Made by a program: the position numbers and the translations under genes | Assembly: GCA_002321335.1 (NCBI GenBank) | Contig: DCMG01000152.1 | Location: forward strand, 1-37,441 | Length of the DNA: 37,441 bases | Reading direction: 5' to 3' | From: Bacteroidales bacterium UBA1628 | GTDB lineage: Bacteria; Bacteroidota; Bacteroidia; Bacteroidales; UBA932 | Shown: one piece after another, positions 17,377-26,900 of the stretch | Position numbering within the stretch: the first letter of the stretch is position 1 | How the letters are laid out: each line of letters starts with the position of its first letter | The notes under the pieces: generated by a model | The model's database searches: none | What the model was told of the DNA's origin: nothing | What the model saw: the letters and a program-made list of their open reading frames with translations, nothing else

Positions 17377-18405
17377 CTACAGAATCCTCACAACAATCGG
17401 ACAATGATCGCTCACTCCGCCTAGGTAACGCGGCCCAGTGTAAGTGCGAAGCGGTTTTTCCCCCGAATGGGCATTGTCCCTCGTCATAAGAAACGGCAAT
17501 CTTAAAACCTTCATTTCATGAATATGCCCGCCCATCACAAGGCTTTCCGAAGCGAAGAACATGTCAATCATCTCCCATTTTCCTGAATATCTGATAGTTC
17601 CCTCCCCTTTTCCGGCCAAAGAGGCCGCCAGGTTTGTCAAAGGATAGGGCTGTCCGTCAGTCAATATTCCGAAAGCCGGATTCTCAGGAGTGTCGTTGAA
17701 ATCACCCATCGCGAGTATATTCCTTAACCCTGACCTTTGAAGCGAGTCCGTGGCATCACGCAACCTCCTCAGCGCCACCTTCCTTCTGTCATCCGTCTTG
17801 CCCCCGTACTTGGATGGATGATGGTTCACCAGAAAGGCCACACTGTCCCCGTCCGGCTTACGGAATTTTGTCAAAAGAATATCTCTGGTCCGCATCGGCG
17901 GATCTGCTCTGCCACTTACTCTGAGCGGCTTGGCCTGAAGCAACTTCAGTCTGGATTCACGATAAAGAAGAGCCACATCAATCCCACGCTGATCTGGAGA
18001 GTCAAAATGCACAATCTGATAGTCTGTCTTGTAGAGAGGTGTGTCTTCCAAAAGCCTCTCGAGGACAAAACGGTTCTCCACCTCGGCGACTCCCATAACG
18101 TCAGGAAACGCACCCTCGCTATCCTTTATCCAGAATATTGACTTTGCTATCGCGTTGCATTTCGCCATGAACCGACGTTTGGTCCAACGCCTTTTCCCGA
18201 AAGAGGTGAACTCCGCCTCCGAATCGCTGCCGTTGAGACTGTCCCTGCGCCAGTCGAAGAGGTTCTCCAGATTCCAGAACATGACAACTGTCTGATCTTC
18301 TCCTCCGGCCGCCTCTGGAATACTTATACTTATGTGAACCTGAGATATTACGAAGGCGGCCGGAAAGAGAAGAAAAACAGACAGTATGATGAGCATCCTT
18401 TTCAT
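17377..18405 (-). CDS. Endonuclease/exonuclease/phosphatase (EEP) family protein, exported
   Basis: 342 residues from the ATG at 18405. An ATG 24 bases upstream (18429) would add MCRIFAGG before the hydrophobic signal MKRMLIILSVFLLFPAAF, so the inner start is preferred. EEP landmarks: FWNLENLFD (metal-binding Asn/Glu), GVAEVENRFVLERLL, RGIDVALLYR, LAMGDFNDTPENP and the final GVSDHCPIVVRIL. Members cleave phosphodiester or phosphomonoester bonds of nucleic acids, lipids or sugars; the substrate here cannot be told. A leader peptide implies action outside the cytoplasm. It is transcribed divergently from ychF, 166 bases apart. Confidence 0.88.
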   Translation of the reverse strand: MKRMLIILSVFLLFPAAFVISQVHISISIPEAAGGEDQTVVMFWNLENLFDWRRDSLNGSDSEAEFTSFGKRRWTKRRFMAKCNAIAKSIFWIKDSEGAFPDVMGVAEVENRFVLERLLEDTPLYKTDYQIVHFDSPDQRGIDVALLYRESRLKLLQAKPLRVSGRADPPMRTRDILLTKFRKPDGDSVAFLVNHHPSKYGGKTDDRRKVALRRLRDATDSLQRSGLRNILAMGDFNDTPENPAFGILTDGQPYPLTNLAASLAGKGEGTIRYSGKWEMIDMFFASESLVMGGHIHEMKVLRLPFLMTRDNAHSGEKPLRTYTGPRYLGGVSDHCPIVVRIL

Positions 18406-18536
18406 TCCACCGGCAAATATGCGGCACAAAAACGTAAAAAAAGAAAAGAAACAGAAAATCTTTCGTAAGAAACAGAAAAACCACCTTCTTTACCCCCAAA
18501 CATCTTCCAAACAAGACAAAACAATTCCATTATTTG

Positions 18537-18544
18537 TATCTTTG
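18537..18544 (+). promoter_or_regulatory. -7 box of ychF
   Basis: TATCTTTG matches TAnnTTTG and lies 27 bases before ATG 18572. It supports that start over longer in-frame readings, which would cross the promoter. The -33 position is weak. Confidence 0.5.
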
Positions 18545-18571
18545 CCAAGAAAATATAGAATTCAACAAGAT

Positions 18572-19675
18572 ATGTCATTGAAATGCGGAATAGTCGGACT
18601 TCCGAATGTGGGCAAGTCCACTTTGTTCAACTGTGTGAGCTCAGGCAAGGCCCAGAGCGCCAATTTTCCTTTCTGTACGATAGAGCCTAATCTCGGATCG
18701 ACAAACGTTCCGGACAAGAGGCTGGAGGTGCTCGCGGACATGTGCAAGCCTAAGAGCGTGGTGCCCGCCACGGTTGATATCGTGGACATCGCCGGGCTCG
18801 TGAAAGGGGCAAGCAAGGGAGAAGGTCTTGGAAACCAGTTCCTTGCCAATATCCGTGAGACTGACGCCATCCTTCATGTGCTCAGGTGCTTCGATGACGG
18901 CAACGTGGTCCACGTGGACGGTTGTGTGGATCCGGTGAGAGACAAGGAAGTTGTGGACACAGAGCTCCAGATCAAGGATCTTGAGACGGTAGAGTCTCGC
19001 CTTGCCAAGAGCCAGAAACAGGCCACGACAGGCGGAGACAAGGACGCGAAGAAACTTGTCGCCCTTCTGCTACGCTACAAGGAAGCCCTTGAGCAGGGCA
19101 AGTCTTGCAGGTCCGTAGAGTTACTGAACGAGGAGGAGGCCGCCATGGCCAAGGATCTGTTCCTGCTGACCAATAAGCCGGTAATGTACGTCTGCAACGT
19201 GGATGACGCATCTGCCGTCAACGGCAACAAGTACGTGGATGCCGTCCGGGATGCCGTCAAGGAGGAGAACGCCGAAATTCTCGTGATCTCAGCCAAGACC
19301 GAGTCAGAGATCGCAGAGATGGACTCTTACGAGGACCGTCAGATGTTTCTGGAGGAGATGGGATTGAAGGAATCCGGGGTTGTCAGGCTGATCCAAGGCG
19401 CTTACCACCTGCTTGGACTCCAGACATTCTTCACGGCCGGATCAGACGAGTGCCGCGCCTGGACAATCCACAAGGGCGACAAGGCCCCGAAAGCCGCCGG
19501 TGTCATCCACACGGACTTCGAAAAAGGCTTCATCAGGGCCGAGGTAATCAAATACGATGACTTCGTCACACTCGGAAGCGAAAGTGCCGTCAGGGCGGCG
19601 GGCAAACTCGCCACGGAAGGCAAGGAATATATCGTCCAGGACGGCGACATCATGCACTTCCTCTTCAACGTCTGA
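18572..19675 (+). CDS. ychF: Redox-regulated ATPase/GTPase YchF (OLA1 family)
   Basis: 367 residues from ATG 18572. The frame is open further upstream to 18386, but those residues are Lys-rich and lie over the promoter, while family members start MSLKCGIVGLPNVGKST. P-loop GLPNVGKS at 9-16, switch segment DIAGLVKGASKGEGLGNQF, and a C-terminal TGS domain with CRAWTIHKGDKAPKAAGVIHTDFEKGF. The usual NKxD specificity motif is altered (TNKPVMYVCNVDD), as in YchF/OLA1, which prefers ATP. It binds ribosomes and has a role in translation and stress response in other bacteria. Close to E. coli YchF in length (363). Confidence 0.96.
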   Translation: MSLKCGIVGLPNVGKSTLFNCVSSGKAQSANFPFCTIEPNLGSTNVPDKRLEVLADMCKPKSVVPATVDIVDIAGLVKGASKGEGLGNQFLANIRETDAILHVLRCFDDGNVVHVDGCVDPVRDKEVVDTELQIKDLETVESRLAKSQKQATTGGDKDAKKLVALLLRYKEALEQGKSCRSVELLNEEEAAMAKDLFLLTNKPVMYVCNVDDASAVNGNKYVDAVRDAVKEENAEILVISAKTESEIAEMDSYEDRQMFLEEMGLKESGVVRLIQGAYHLLGLQTFFTAGSDECRAWTIHKGDKAPKAAGVIHTDFEKGFIRAEVIKYDDFVTLGSESAVRAAGKLATEGKEYIVQDGDIMHFLFNV

Positions 19676-19698
19676 TTTCTGAAGGGAAGTTCAGAATC
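19674..19698 (+). terminator. Possible terminator after ychF
   Basis: GATTTCTGAA at 19674-19683 can pair with TTCAGAATC at 19690-19698 with one bulged T, followed by TTT. Short and without a long T run. Confidence 0.35.
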
Positions 19699-19730
19699 TT
19701 TACGGTTACTTATGTGTCCGCACGCATTCG

Positions 19731-21230
19731 ATGAGAAATCCTCTGTTTCTGATTGTCGCCATTCTGCTTTCCGCTTCATGCAACAGAAGCGTCAATCAGA
19801 AATTTGCCGAGCTTGACCGGGATCTTAAACGCGCAGACATCTACATGGAGTCGTTCCGGCACAGGGCGGATTCCTTGGAACACGAAATCACAGCGAGTCT
19901 GCCGGATTCCTTGAAGTGGAATTTGTGCTATGATCTGTTCTCCTCGTTCATACACATAAATCTGGACTCGACCCTGTACTATTGCAATAAGCTTGAACGA
20001 TACGCCTCAAACGAGGATCTCGCCGCAAGGACTGTCGCATGCAGGCTGAACTGTCTACGTTTGTCGGGGAAAATAAAGGAGATGGCCTCGCTTGCGGAAG
20101 AGATTGATGTCTCGAAGGTCTCTCCCGGCTTCCTGTCGGATTATTATTTCCACCTCCAGCGGGCATTTGACAGGGTCTACGACTCTTTGGCTGTCAAGTA
20201 TATTCATGAATCAATCTCCAATCCGAACGTCAGCCAGATGATGAAAGCAAGGATGAGGGGATTGCTTTGCATCCGTGCCAAAGACATCGAAGGTACCTTG
20301 GAGCAATTCCGCATCGTGTACGACAACGCCGGCACATACCACATGAAGGCGATGGCATCATTCAACCTGTCACGCGCGTACCAGAAAATCAATGACGAAG
20401 ACAACGCCATCTATTGGATGACAGAGGCCGCCATCAACGACATCAAGGCACCTTGCAAGGAATATGCTTCCTTGCCGGAACTGTCCATGATGCTAATACA
20501 GACCAATCGCTACCGGCGTGCGTCCTCTTACCTCAACATCGCGATGAAAGACGCCATCGGCGGACAGTGGAACAAGAATGTGTTCAATTATGCCGAAGGA
20601 CAGATTTCCATAGCAAACGCCATGAGACACAGTGCCAATGTCATGATTGTCTGCATCGTTCTGCTGATCATGTTTCTGGTCGTGATCTGGCTGATGTATG
20701 TAGGAGTGTTCCGTCAGAAGCGCGAGTTGCACAGAATAAACGGAATAATCAGCGAGATGAATATTCGGCTGACCGACGAGGGAAACATCAAGGAAGCCTA
20801 TCTGTTCAGGTACATGGCTTTGGCCGTGGAATACCTTGGAAAGCTGGAATCCTACCGACATGATCTTCGTCAGGCCATGAAAGAAGATGGTATGGATGCG
20901 GTCAAGGCAATGCTTCGGGCTCCGGAGCAGCGCAATGTCTACAAGGAATTCTACGAGAAGTTCGACACTACCTTTCAGAAAATATATCCGGACTTTGTCT
21001 CCAAAGTCAATCTCCTTCTAAAGGAGGAGGCACGGTTCCGCGAAGGGATCCCTTTCTGTACGGATCTCCGCATCCTCGCCACCATCCGTCTTGGTTTCCA
21101 TGAGTCAAGACAGATCGCCGCGTTTCTCAATGTCCCGCCCACATCAATCTACACAAGAAGGTCGGCGATAAGGCGCTCCGCAATCTGCGAAAAAGAGGAA
21201 TTTGAGGGAAAAGTACGTCAAATCATCTAA
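19731..21230 (+). CDS. DUF6377 membrane-anchored transcriptional regulator (SusR-like)
   Basis: 499 residues. N-terminal leader with lipobox-like LLSASCN (Cys 17), then a helical repeat region (about 25-300) likely folding as TPR-type hairpins in the periplasm. One strong membrane segment at 304-323 (MIVCIVLLIMFLVVIWLMYV) leads to a coiled cytoplasmic stretch and a C-terminal helix-turn-helix: CTDLRILATIRLGFHESRQIAAFLNVPPTSIYTRRSAIRRSA. This is the DUF6377 layout found beside Bacteroidetes polysaccharide loci. It directly precedes the glycan operon and, by analogy with SusR of the starch system, is expected to activate it on sensing an oligosaccharide. Confidence 0.85.
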   Translation: MRNPLFLIVAILLSASCNRSVNQKFAELDRDLKRADIYMESFRHRADSLEHEITASLPDSLKWNLCYDLFSSFIHINLDSTLYYCNKLERYASNEDLAARTVACRLNCLRLSGKIKEMASLAEEIDVSKVSPGFLSDYYFHLQRAFDRVYDSLAVKYIHESISNPNVSQMMKARMRGLLCIRAKDIEGTLEQFRIVYDNAGTYHMKAMASFNLSRAYQKINDEDNAIYWMTEAAINDIKAPCKEYASLPELSMMLIQTNRYRRASSYLNIAMKDAIGGQWNKNVFNYAEGQISIANAMRHSANVMIVCIVLLIMFLVVIWLMYVGVFRQKRELHRINGIISEMNIRLTDEGNIKEAYLFRYMALAVEYLGKLESYRHDLRQAMKEDGMDAVKAMLRAPEQRNVYKEFYEKFDTTFQKIYPDFVSKVNLLLKEEARFREGIPFCTDLRILATIRLGFHESRQIAAFLNVPPTSIYTRRSAIRRSAICEKEEFEGKVRQII

Positions 21231-21246
21231 AAAACGACACTATAAA

Positions 21247-21287
21247 TTTTAGTCTAATAGATTATTTCATAGTCTATTAGACTAAAA
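21247..21287. promoter_or_regulatory. Perfect 15-bp inverted repeat, candidate operator
   Basis: TTTTAGTCTAATAGA at 21247-21261 and TCTATTAGACTAAAA at 21273-21287 are exact reverse complements around an 11-base centre. Within it AGTCTAATAG (21251-21260) and AGTCTATTAG (21271-21280) form a direct repeat offset by 20 bases, about two helical turns. It lies about 65-100 bases upstream of the predicted start of transcription of the glycan operon, a normal place for an activator site. It could alternatively terminate the regulator transcript, but there is no T run. Confidence 0.6.
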
Positions 21288-21337
21288 ACCCATCTAAAAT
21301 CGCCGATGCCGTTAATTAAAACGGTGTATAAATGCCG

Positions 21338-21345
21338 TAACTTTG
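21338..21345 (+). promoter_or_regulatory. -7 box of the glycan utilization operon
   Basis: TAACTTTG matches TAnnTTTG, 54 bases before ATG 21400. The -33 position has only TTAAT, so the promoter looks weak and activator-dependent. Confidence 0.55.
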
Positions 21346-21399
21346 CACTCTGACTTTATCGCACGAAAACTGATACACTAATATTCAAAAATCAAAATC

Positions 21400-23946
21400 A
21401 TGAAACGATTGCTTTCCATCCTTTGCGTCACAACGGCGGCTTTTGCCATGCACTCATGCACAAAGGAAGACACCAAGCCAATTCCATTAGAATTCAATGT
21501 GCTCAAAAACGGGAACACGATTCTCGACAACAAGACTGTCATTGAACTCAATTTCGATGAAAGCACAACATTCGACCTCACCATGTCAGGAGTCGCCAGT
21601 ATCGATACTGAAAAACCAGCCGGGTGGGACTGCGCCGTCATCAAAAGCGAGAAAGTCGTCAATCTCAAAGCCCCGTCTTCAAGTGACTCAGAAGCCGAGA
21701 GGGAGGGAGCTATCATATTCAAGGTATATGACGCCGACGGAAAACTCTTTGAGCACAGTTTCGGTGTCAAGGCGACAGAGGCAGCTATGTCATTCGAGCT
21801 CATTGACATCAATCTCGAGGAGACACTGCTCTTCAGACAGGGTGGAACCCAGACCATACCTTTCTCGGCATCCAAGAACGTTGTCTCCATAAAGTGCGGG
21901 ATCACTGATGGTTGGACAGCCACGACGGACTTGGATTCCAAGATGATTACCATCACGGCGCCTGCCGAAGAAGGCATGAACGAGGAGGGCGAGCTTGTCC
22001 TTGCTCCTGTGTCCGCATTCGGGACGGAAGGTGAGGCTGTGACCCTTAAGGTTAAGATTTCCAGGGATATTCCTGTCATGACTTTCGCCAAGACGACCTA
22101 TGGTGTCAACGCCGGCTCTTCCATAGAGATTCCGTTCGAGGGGAGTTACGTGTCAAATGTCAGCTTCGAGAATGTCCCTGAGGGATGGAATTTCGAGGCC
22201 GATGTTAAAGCCGGGAAGATTGTCGTGACGGCTCCTGCCTCAGGAGCGTCAAGAGCCGAGGTCACAGTAAACTACGAGTCGCCTGTAGGACTTGCCGGCG
22301 AGGCCAACACAATCTGTTGCAAATTCTTCGGAATAAATTGTGTGGAGGATCTCCACGCCCTCAGGACAGCCATCGACGACGCTGTCGGGGAAAAGAATTC
22401 CGACATTGAGGCCTATCTCGTGAACGGTGAGGTGAAACTGAACACTGACCTCACCATCACTGACGCCGACCTCATCCATGTTGACGGATCGGCCGCAGAG
22501 AAGTCTCTCGCGGACCAGCGCAAGGCTGTTGTCAGCAAATTCTACAACTATACCTTCAATGGCGGCGGACACACCGTGACGTTCGACATCAATCCTGACT
22601 ACTGCCGCTTTGGATTCTTCTACACTTTCGGAGCGCTCTATTCAGACGGCGTGAAAGCCGGAATCACCGTGGATGACAAGACTCTTCTCAAAGACATCAA
22701 CTTCGCCGGAACGATAAAGATTTCCTACACCACGACAGGAAAGAGCCAAGGAATGGCCATCGCACCGGTAGTTGTCTACAACAAGGGAGGCAAGATGTTG
22801 AATGTCAATAGTTCAGTCGAATTGTCAAGCACAAGGGATGACCTTGAGAGTCTAGCCAACAACGACCTCATCAAACAAGGCCAGATCGGTGGCATCACTT
22901 CCATCGACCAATTCGGAAGATGCGAGTACAAGAACTGCACATTCTCCGGCAAGATAACAATTGACGGAGGAATCCAGAACATCGGAGGCATCGTTGGCTA
23001 CGCCGACAACTATGACGGCAAAATGCTTCAGTCCGTGATCACAGGGTGTAAGAACACCGCCGATTTCAGCATACATCAGAAGGCCGGAATGCACTCTGAC
23101 GCCTACATCGGTGGTATCCTTGGATCATCGCGGACAAGCCAGCCGATCATCACTGACTGCGAGAACAAGGGCAATTTCAACATCGATCTTGAAAACGGCT
23201 TTGGATCGGTGCAGAGCTGCGGAGGAATCATCGGTTCCGGCTATGGTACACTGGTCCGCTGCAAGAACTACGGGAACATCACTGTTTACGAATGTGCGAA
23301 GAACGCAAGCGGAAGTACTGTCAACCGTCGTTACGGCGGAATCATCGGCGGTCCTGGTACAATCTCCACAAGCAAACACGGTGAGAATGTCTTCCGTCAC
23401 AACCTTGAGAACTGCGAGAATCACGGAAACATCAAAGGAGCGAGTTCGATGATGGGAGGAATCGTGGGACGAAGCGAGAAGAACACAGGTGAGAAAGCGA
23501 TATTCAAAGGCTGTGTGAACTACGGTACGGTCGAAAGCACCGAGCAAGTCATGACTATGGGCGGCATCGCCGCTGTCTGCAACGGTGGTGATTTCTACAA
23601 TTGCATCAACCGAGGAACCATAAAGGGCGCGATCGAAAGAGACGCGGCCGGAATCATAGGCAGCATCGACTGGTCTGACGACAAGCACGATTGGACTATA
23701 GACGGATGTGAGAACTACGGCAACTTTGAACTGACGGGAGAAAACAAGTCCGGAGCCGTCGTGGCCGGCATCGCCGTACACGCCAAAAACGCAAAGGCCA
23801 GATATTCAGTAACAAACTGCAAGGCAAGTTTCAGCGTCACCGGAAGCAACCTTACCAAAGAGCCGGCTATCGGAAAATACGGCAACGCGAACATCAGCGC
23901 GTTCACCATTGACGAAGCCACAAAGAACAACTGTAAAATCAATTAA
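21400..23946 (+). CDS. Large lipoprotein with Ig-like/BACON-like N-terminus and Cys-rich beta-helix repeats
   Basis: 848 residues with lipoprotein leader MKRLLSILCVTTAAFAMHSC (Cys 20). Residues about 25-310 look like three beta-sandwich repeats; each has a phrase like PAGWDCAV, TDGWTATTD or PEGWNFEAD followed by KxVxxxAP, the BACON-type pattern. From about 505 to 810 there are about nine repeats with a C-x-N-x-G core and a GGIxG turn: CTFSGKI, CKNTADF, CENKGNF, CKNYGNI, CENHGNI, CVNYGTV, CINRGTI, CENYGNF, CKASFSV. This resembles GLUG-like right-handed beta-helices. It precedes susC by 6 bases, the place where surface glycan-binding or accessory lipoproteins are sometimes found, but no catalytic motif is evident. 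Confidence 0.8.
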   Translation: MKRLLSILCVTTAAFAMHSCTKEDTKPIPLEFNVLKNGNTILDNKTVIELNFDESTTFDLTMSGVASIDTEKPAGWDCAVIKSEKVVNLKAPSSSDSEAEREGAIIFKVYDADGKLFEHSFGVKATEAAMSFELIDINLEETLLFRQGGTQTIPFSASKNVVSIKCGITDGWTATTDLDSKMITITAPAEEGMNEEGELVLAPVSAFGTEGEAVTLKVKISRDIPVMTFAKTTYGVNAGSSIEIPFEGSYVSNVSFENVPEGWNFEADVKAGKIVVTAPASGASRAEVTVNYESPVGLAGEANTICCKFFGINCVEDLHALRTAIDDAVGEKNSDIEAYLVNGEVKLNTDLTITDADLIHVDGSAAEKSLADQRKAVVSKFYNYTFNGGGHTVTFDINPDYCRFGFFYTFGALYSDGVKAGITVDDKTLLKDINFAGTIKISYTTTGKSQGMAIAPVVVYNKGGKMLNVNSSVELSSTRDDLESLANNDLIKQGQIGGITSIDQFGRCEYKNCTFSGKITIDGGIQNIGGIVGYADNYDGKMLQSVITGCKNTADFSIHQKAGMHSDAYIGGILGSSRTSQPIITDCENKGNFNIDLENGFGSVQSCGGIIGSGYGTLVRCKNYGNITVYECAKNASGSTVNRRYGGIIGGPGTISTSKHGENVFRHNLENCENHGNIKGASSMMGGIVGRSEKNTGEKAIFKGCVNYGTVESTEQVMTMGGIAAVCNGGDFYNCINRGTIKGAIERDAAGIIGSIDWSDDKHDWTIDGCENYGNFELTGENKSGAVVAGIAVHAKNAKARYSVTNCKASFSVTGSNLTKEPAIGKYGNANISAFTIDEATKNNCKIN

Positions 23947-23952
23947 TATTCC

Positions 23953-26900
23953 ATGAGAAAATCCATCGTAAGAATTTTTCTCTGCCTTGTAGCGCTTGTC
24001 CTGGCCAACGTCTCGATGACGGCCCAGAACAAGCCGTTCAATGTGAGCGGCTCAGTGCTTGACGAGGCAGGTTATCCGGTCATCGGCGCCGCCGTCCTCA
24101 TAAAGGGAGAGCGGACAGGCGTGATCTCAGACGTGGACGGAAAGTACAAGATCGACGTGCCATATTCAGAAGCCACTCTTGAGGTTTCCTGCATTGGCTA
24201 CGCTCCACAGACCATCAAGGTGGCCGGACGGCATAAGCTGGACATTGTCCTTGTCGAGGATGTCAAGGCGCTCAGCGAGGCTGTCGTGGTAGGTTACAAC
24301 GTCCAAAGGCGTGAGACCATCACCGGAGCCGTCTCGACGATAACCACCAAGGAACTGTCGCAGTCCCCTACCGCGAATGTCAACAACGCCCTGGCCGGCC
24401 GTCTCCCGGGACTTATCGTCACGCAGCACGGCGGCGGTGAGCCAGGCTTCGATGTAGCCAACGTCAATGTGCGCGGTGTCTCCACCTATGGCGGCGGAAC
24501 AGCTCCTATCGTGATCGTGGACGGAATCGAGCGTGAGATGAGCTACATCTCCGCTGACGAGATCGAGACTTTCACCATCCTCAAAGACGCGTCAGCCACA
24601 GCGCCTTACGGAATCAGAGGAGCCAACGGAGTAATCATCATCACAACCAAGCGCGGACGTGAGGGCGAAAAGCCGACAGTTGATTTCAAGGCATCCGTTG
24701 GAGTGACAGAACCGGCGAAGTTTCCACGTTACCTTGGTTCGGCGGACTATGCCGTACTCTACAACGAGGCTCTCATGAACGACAATCCGGGAGTCGATGT
24801 CAACACGCTGTCGCTATTCTCGGGAGAGGCAATCGCCAACTACCGCAAGGCAAAGGGCGACAACTCTGACGGACTCGGCTACGATTGGAACTACTTCGAC
24901 TACATGTTCAAACCGGCGGTAATGCAGGATTACTCCCTGTCCGTAAGAGGAGGAACCGAAAAGGTTAAGTATTTCGTCCTTGGGGGCTATTACAACCAAG
25001 GTGACAACTACGCCTACCATGCTCCTGAGAAAGAAAACGGATTCTCCCGTTTCAACTTCCGCTCCAACATCGATGTACAGGCCACAAAGCGCTTCTCGAT
25101 CTCTGTCGATCTGGGAATAAGGGTGCGCCAGACAACCTACCCCGGAGCCACAGCCTCGTCTCTCATCGGACTCGCCAACACTCAGCCGTCGTACCTCCCT
25201 ATCGTCATCGAAAACACAGGGATAGAGGAGAATGAGCTCGACTTCACCAACAACGGAGGAATGCTCCTTTACTGCGATGACCAGATGTACCGCTACAATG
25301 TTCTCGGACAACTCAGCCACACCGGCTACACAATCCGTACAGACAACGACATCAACGGTTCCATCCGTCTTCGCGAGGACCTTTCGTTCATCACCAAAGG
25401 CCTGTCGCTTGAGGGACAGTTCTCTTACGATCAGTACAACGGAACCTCCAAGGGAAACAAAGTCAACACATTCTCCCTTGGAAACCTGACTTTCCCGGGC
25501 TACGCCACGTGGAAACTCAAGGGTGAAAGCGTGGATGTGTGGAAAAACAACGCCGGATACTGGGCGAAGAACGGAATATTCGAGACCGCCAACACCAGGA
25601 CAATCGATGACAACTATTCCCGCTCGCTTTCCAACTACACGACCGTCTCTACCTACCGTTTCCAAGGCAAGCTGGATTGGAAGCGCAAGTTCGGTGTCAG
25701 TGAAGAGCACGATGTGACCGGGATGCTTCTGGGCTACCTTCAGAACAAGAGCAAGGGCAGCGATGTAGACTACCGCTACTGTGGAATCTCCGCCAGGGTC
25801 ACCTACGCCTACCGCAGCCGCTATCTTCTTGACACCAACTTCGGCTACAACGGTTCCGAAGCCTTCGCACCAGGGAAGAGGTTCGGATTTTTCCCTGCCA
25901 TCTCCCTCGGATGGGTTCTCAGCAGCGAGAACTGGATGAAGGGTCTCAGGGCTGTTGATTTCCTCAAGGTCCGCGCATCCGCCGGACTCGCCGGCAACGA
26001 CTACATCAGTTCGGCGCGTTTCGCCTACATCCAGACCTACAACAAAGGCAAGGAATACATCACCAACTTCGGGGAGAACTCCAAGAACTATTCTTCATGG
26101 TACGATGAAGGTGCCTTCGCCAATGAGGATCTGACCTGGGAAAAGGCCATGAAGTACAACGTCGGAATCGACCTCAAGATGTTCAATAACAGGTTCTCAT
26201 TGAATGTGGACACATTCTACGAGCATCGCTATGACATCCTGACGAACATGGCCAGCGAAGACAAACTTGGTTTGCCTGCGATCATAGGACAGTCGGCCAC
26301 CTACACCAACTCAGGCATTGTGGACAACAAGGGTATCGAGATTGAGTTCGGGTGGGCTGACCGCATAGGAAGGGATTTCAGCTGGTACATCAAACCGAAT
26401 CTCTCTTTCGCCCGCAACAAGATAAAGTTCTGCGAAGAAATATCCTATGTCTCCCCGAATGGGGTGGACTGCACATGGAGGTACGCCACAGGCCATCGCG
26501 TGGGCGAGAACTTCGTCTATGAATTCGACCACTTCGTGGCCGACCAGACCGAGGCTGACAAACTCAACGCCGCGGGCTACCAGACATTCGGCACGCTAAG
26601 TCCCGGAGATGTAGTCTACAAGGATCAGAACGGAGACGGAGTCATCGACAACTACGACCGCAGGGCGATGGGCAATCCGCGAATCCCTGAACTCCAGTTC
26701 GGAATCCCTGTAGGATTCAGTTGGAAAGGACTTGATTTCAGCGTCCTACTTCAAGGATCCACCCTCTGCTCTGTGATGCTTTCCGGAGCGGCCGTCTGGG
26801 ATTTCCCTATATATAACGTGACCGCCATCGGCAAAGTGAAGCCTATGCACCTGAACCGTTGGACCCCTGAGACAGCAGAGACAGCCACCTACCCGGCACT

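Noticed and set aside
18386..18571. 62-residue N-terminal extension of ychF
   Set aside because: Family members begin at MSLKCGIVG; the extension is Lys-rich and lies over the promoter.
23125..23781. 218-codon open reading frame on the minus strand
   Set aside because: Antisense to the repeat lipoprotein; its apparent repeats merely mirror the coding repeats.
24814..25710. 298-codon open reading frame on the minus strand
   Set aside because: Antisense to the SusC barrel, no signal or motif; shadow of a GC-rich gene.
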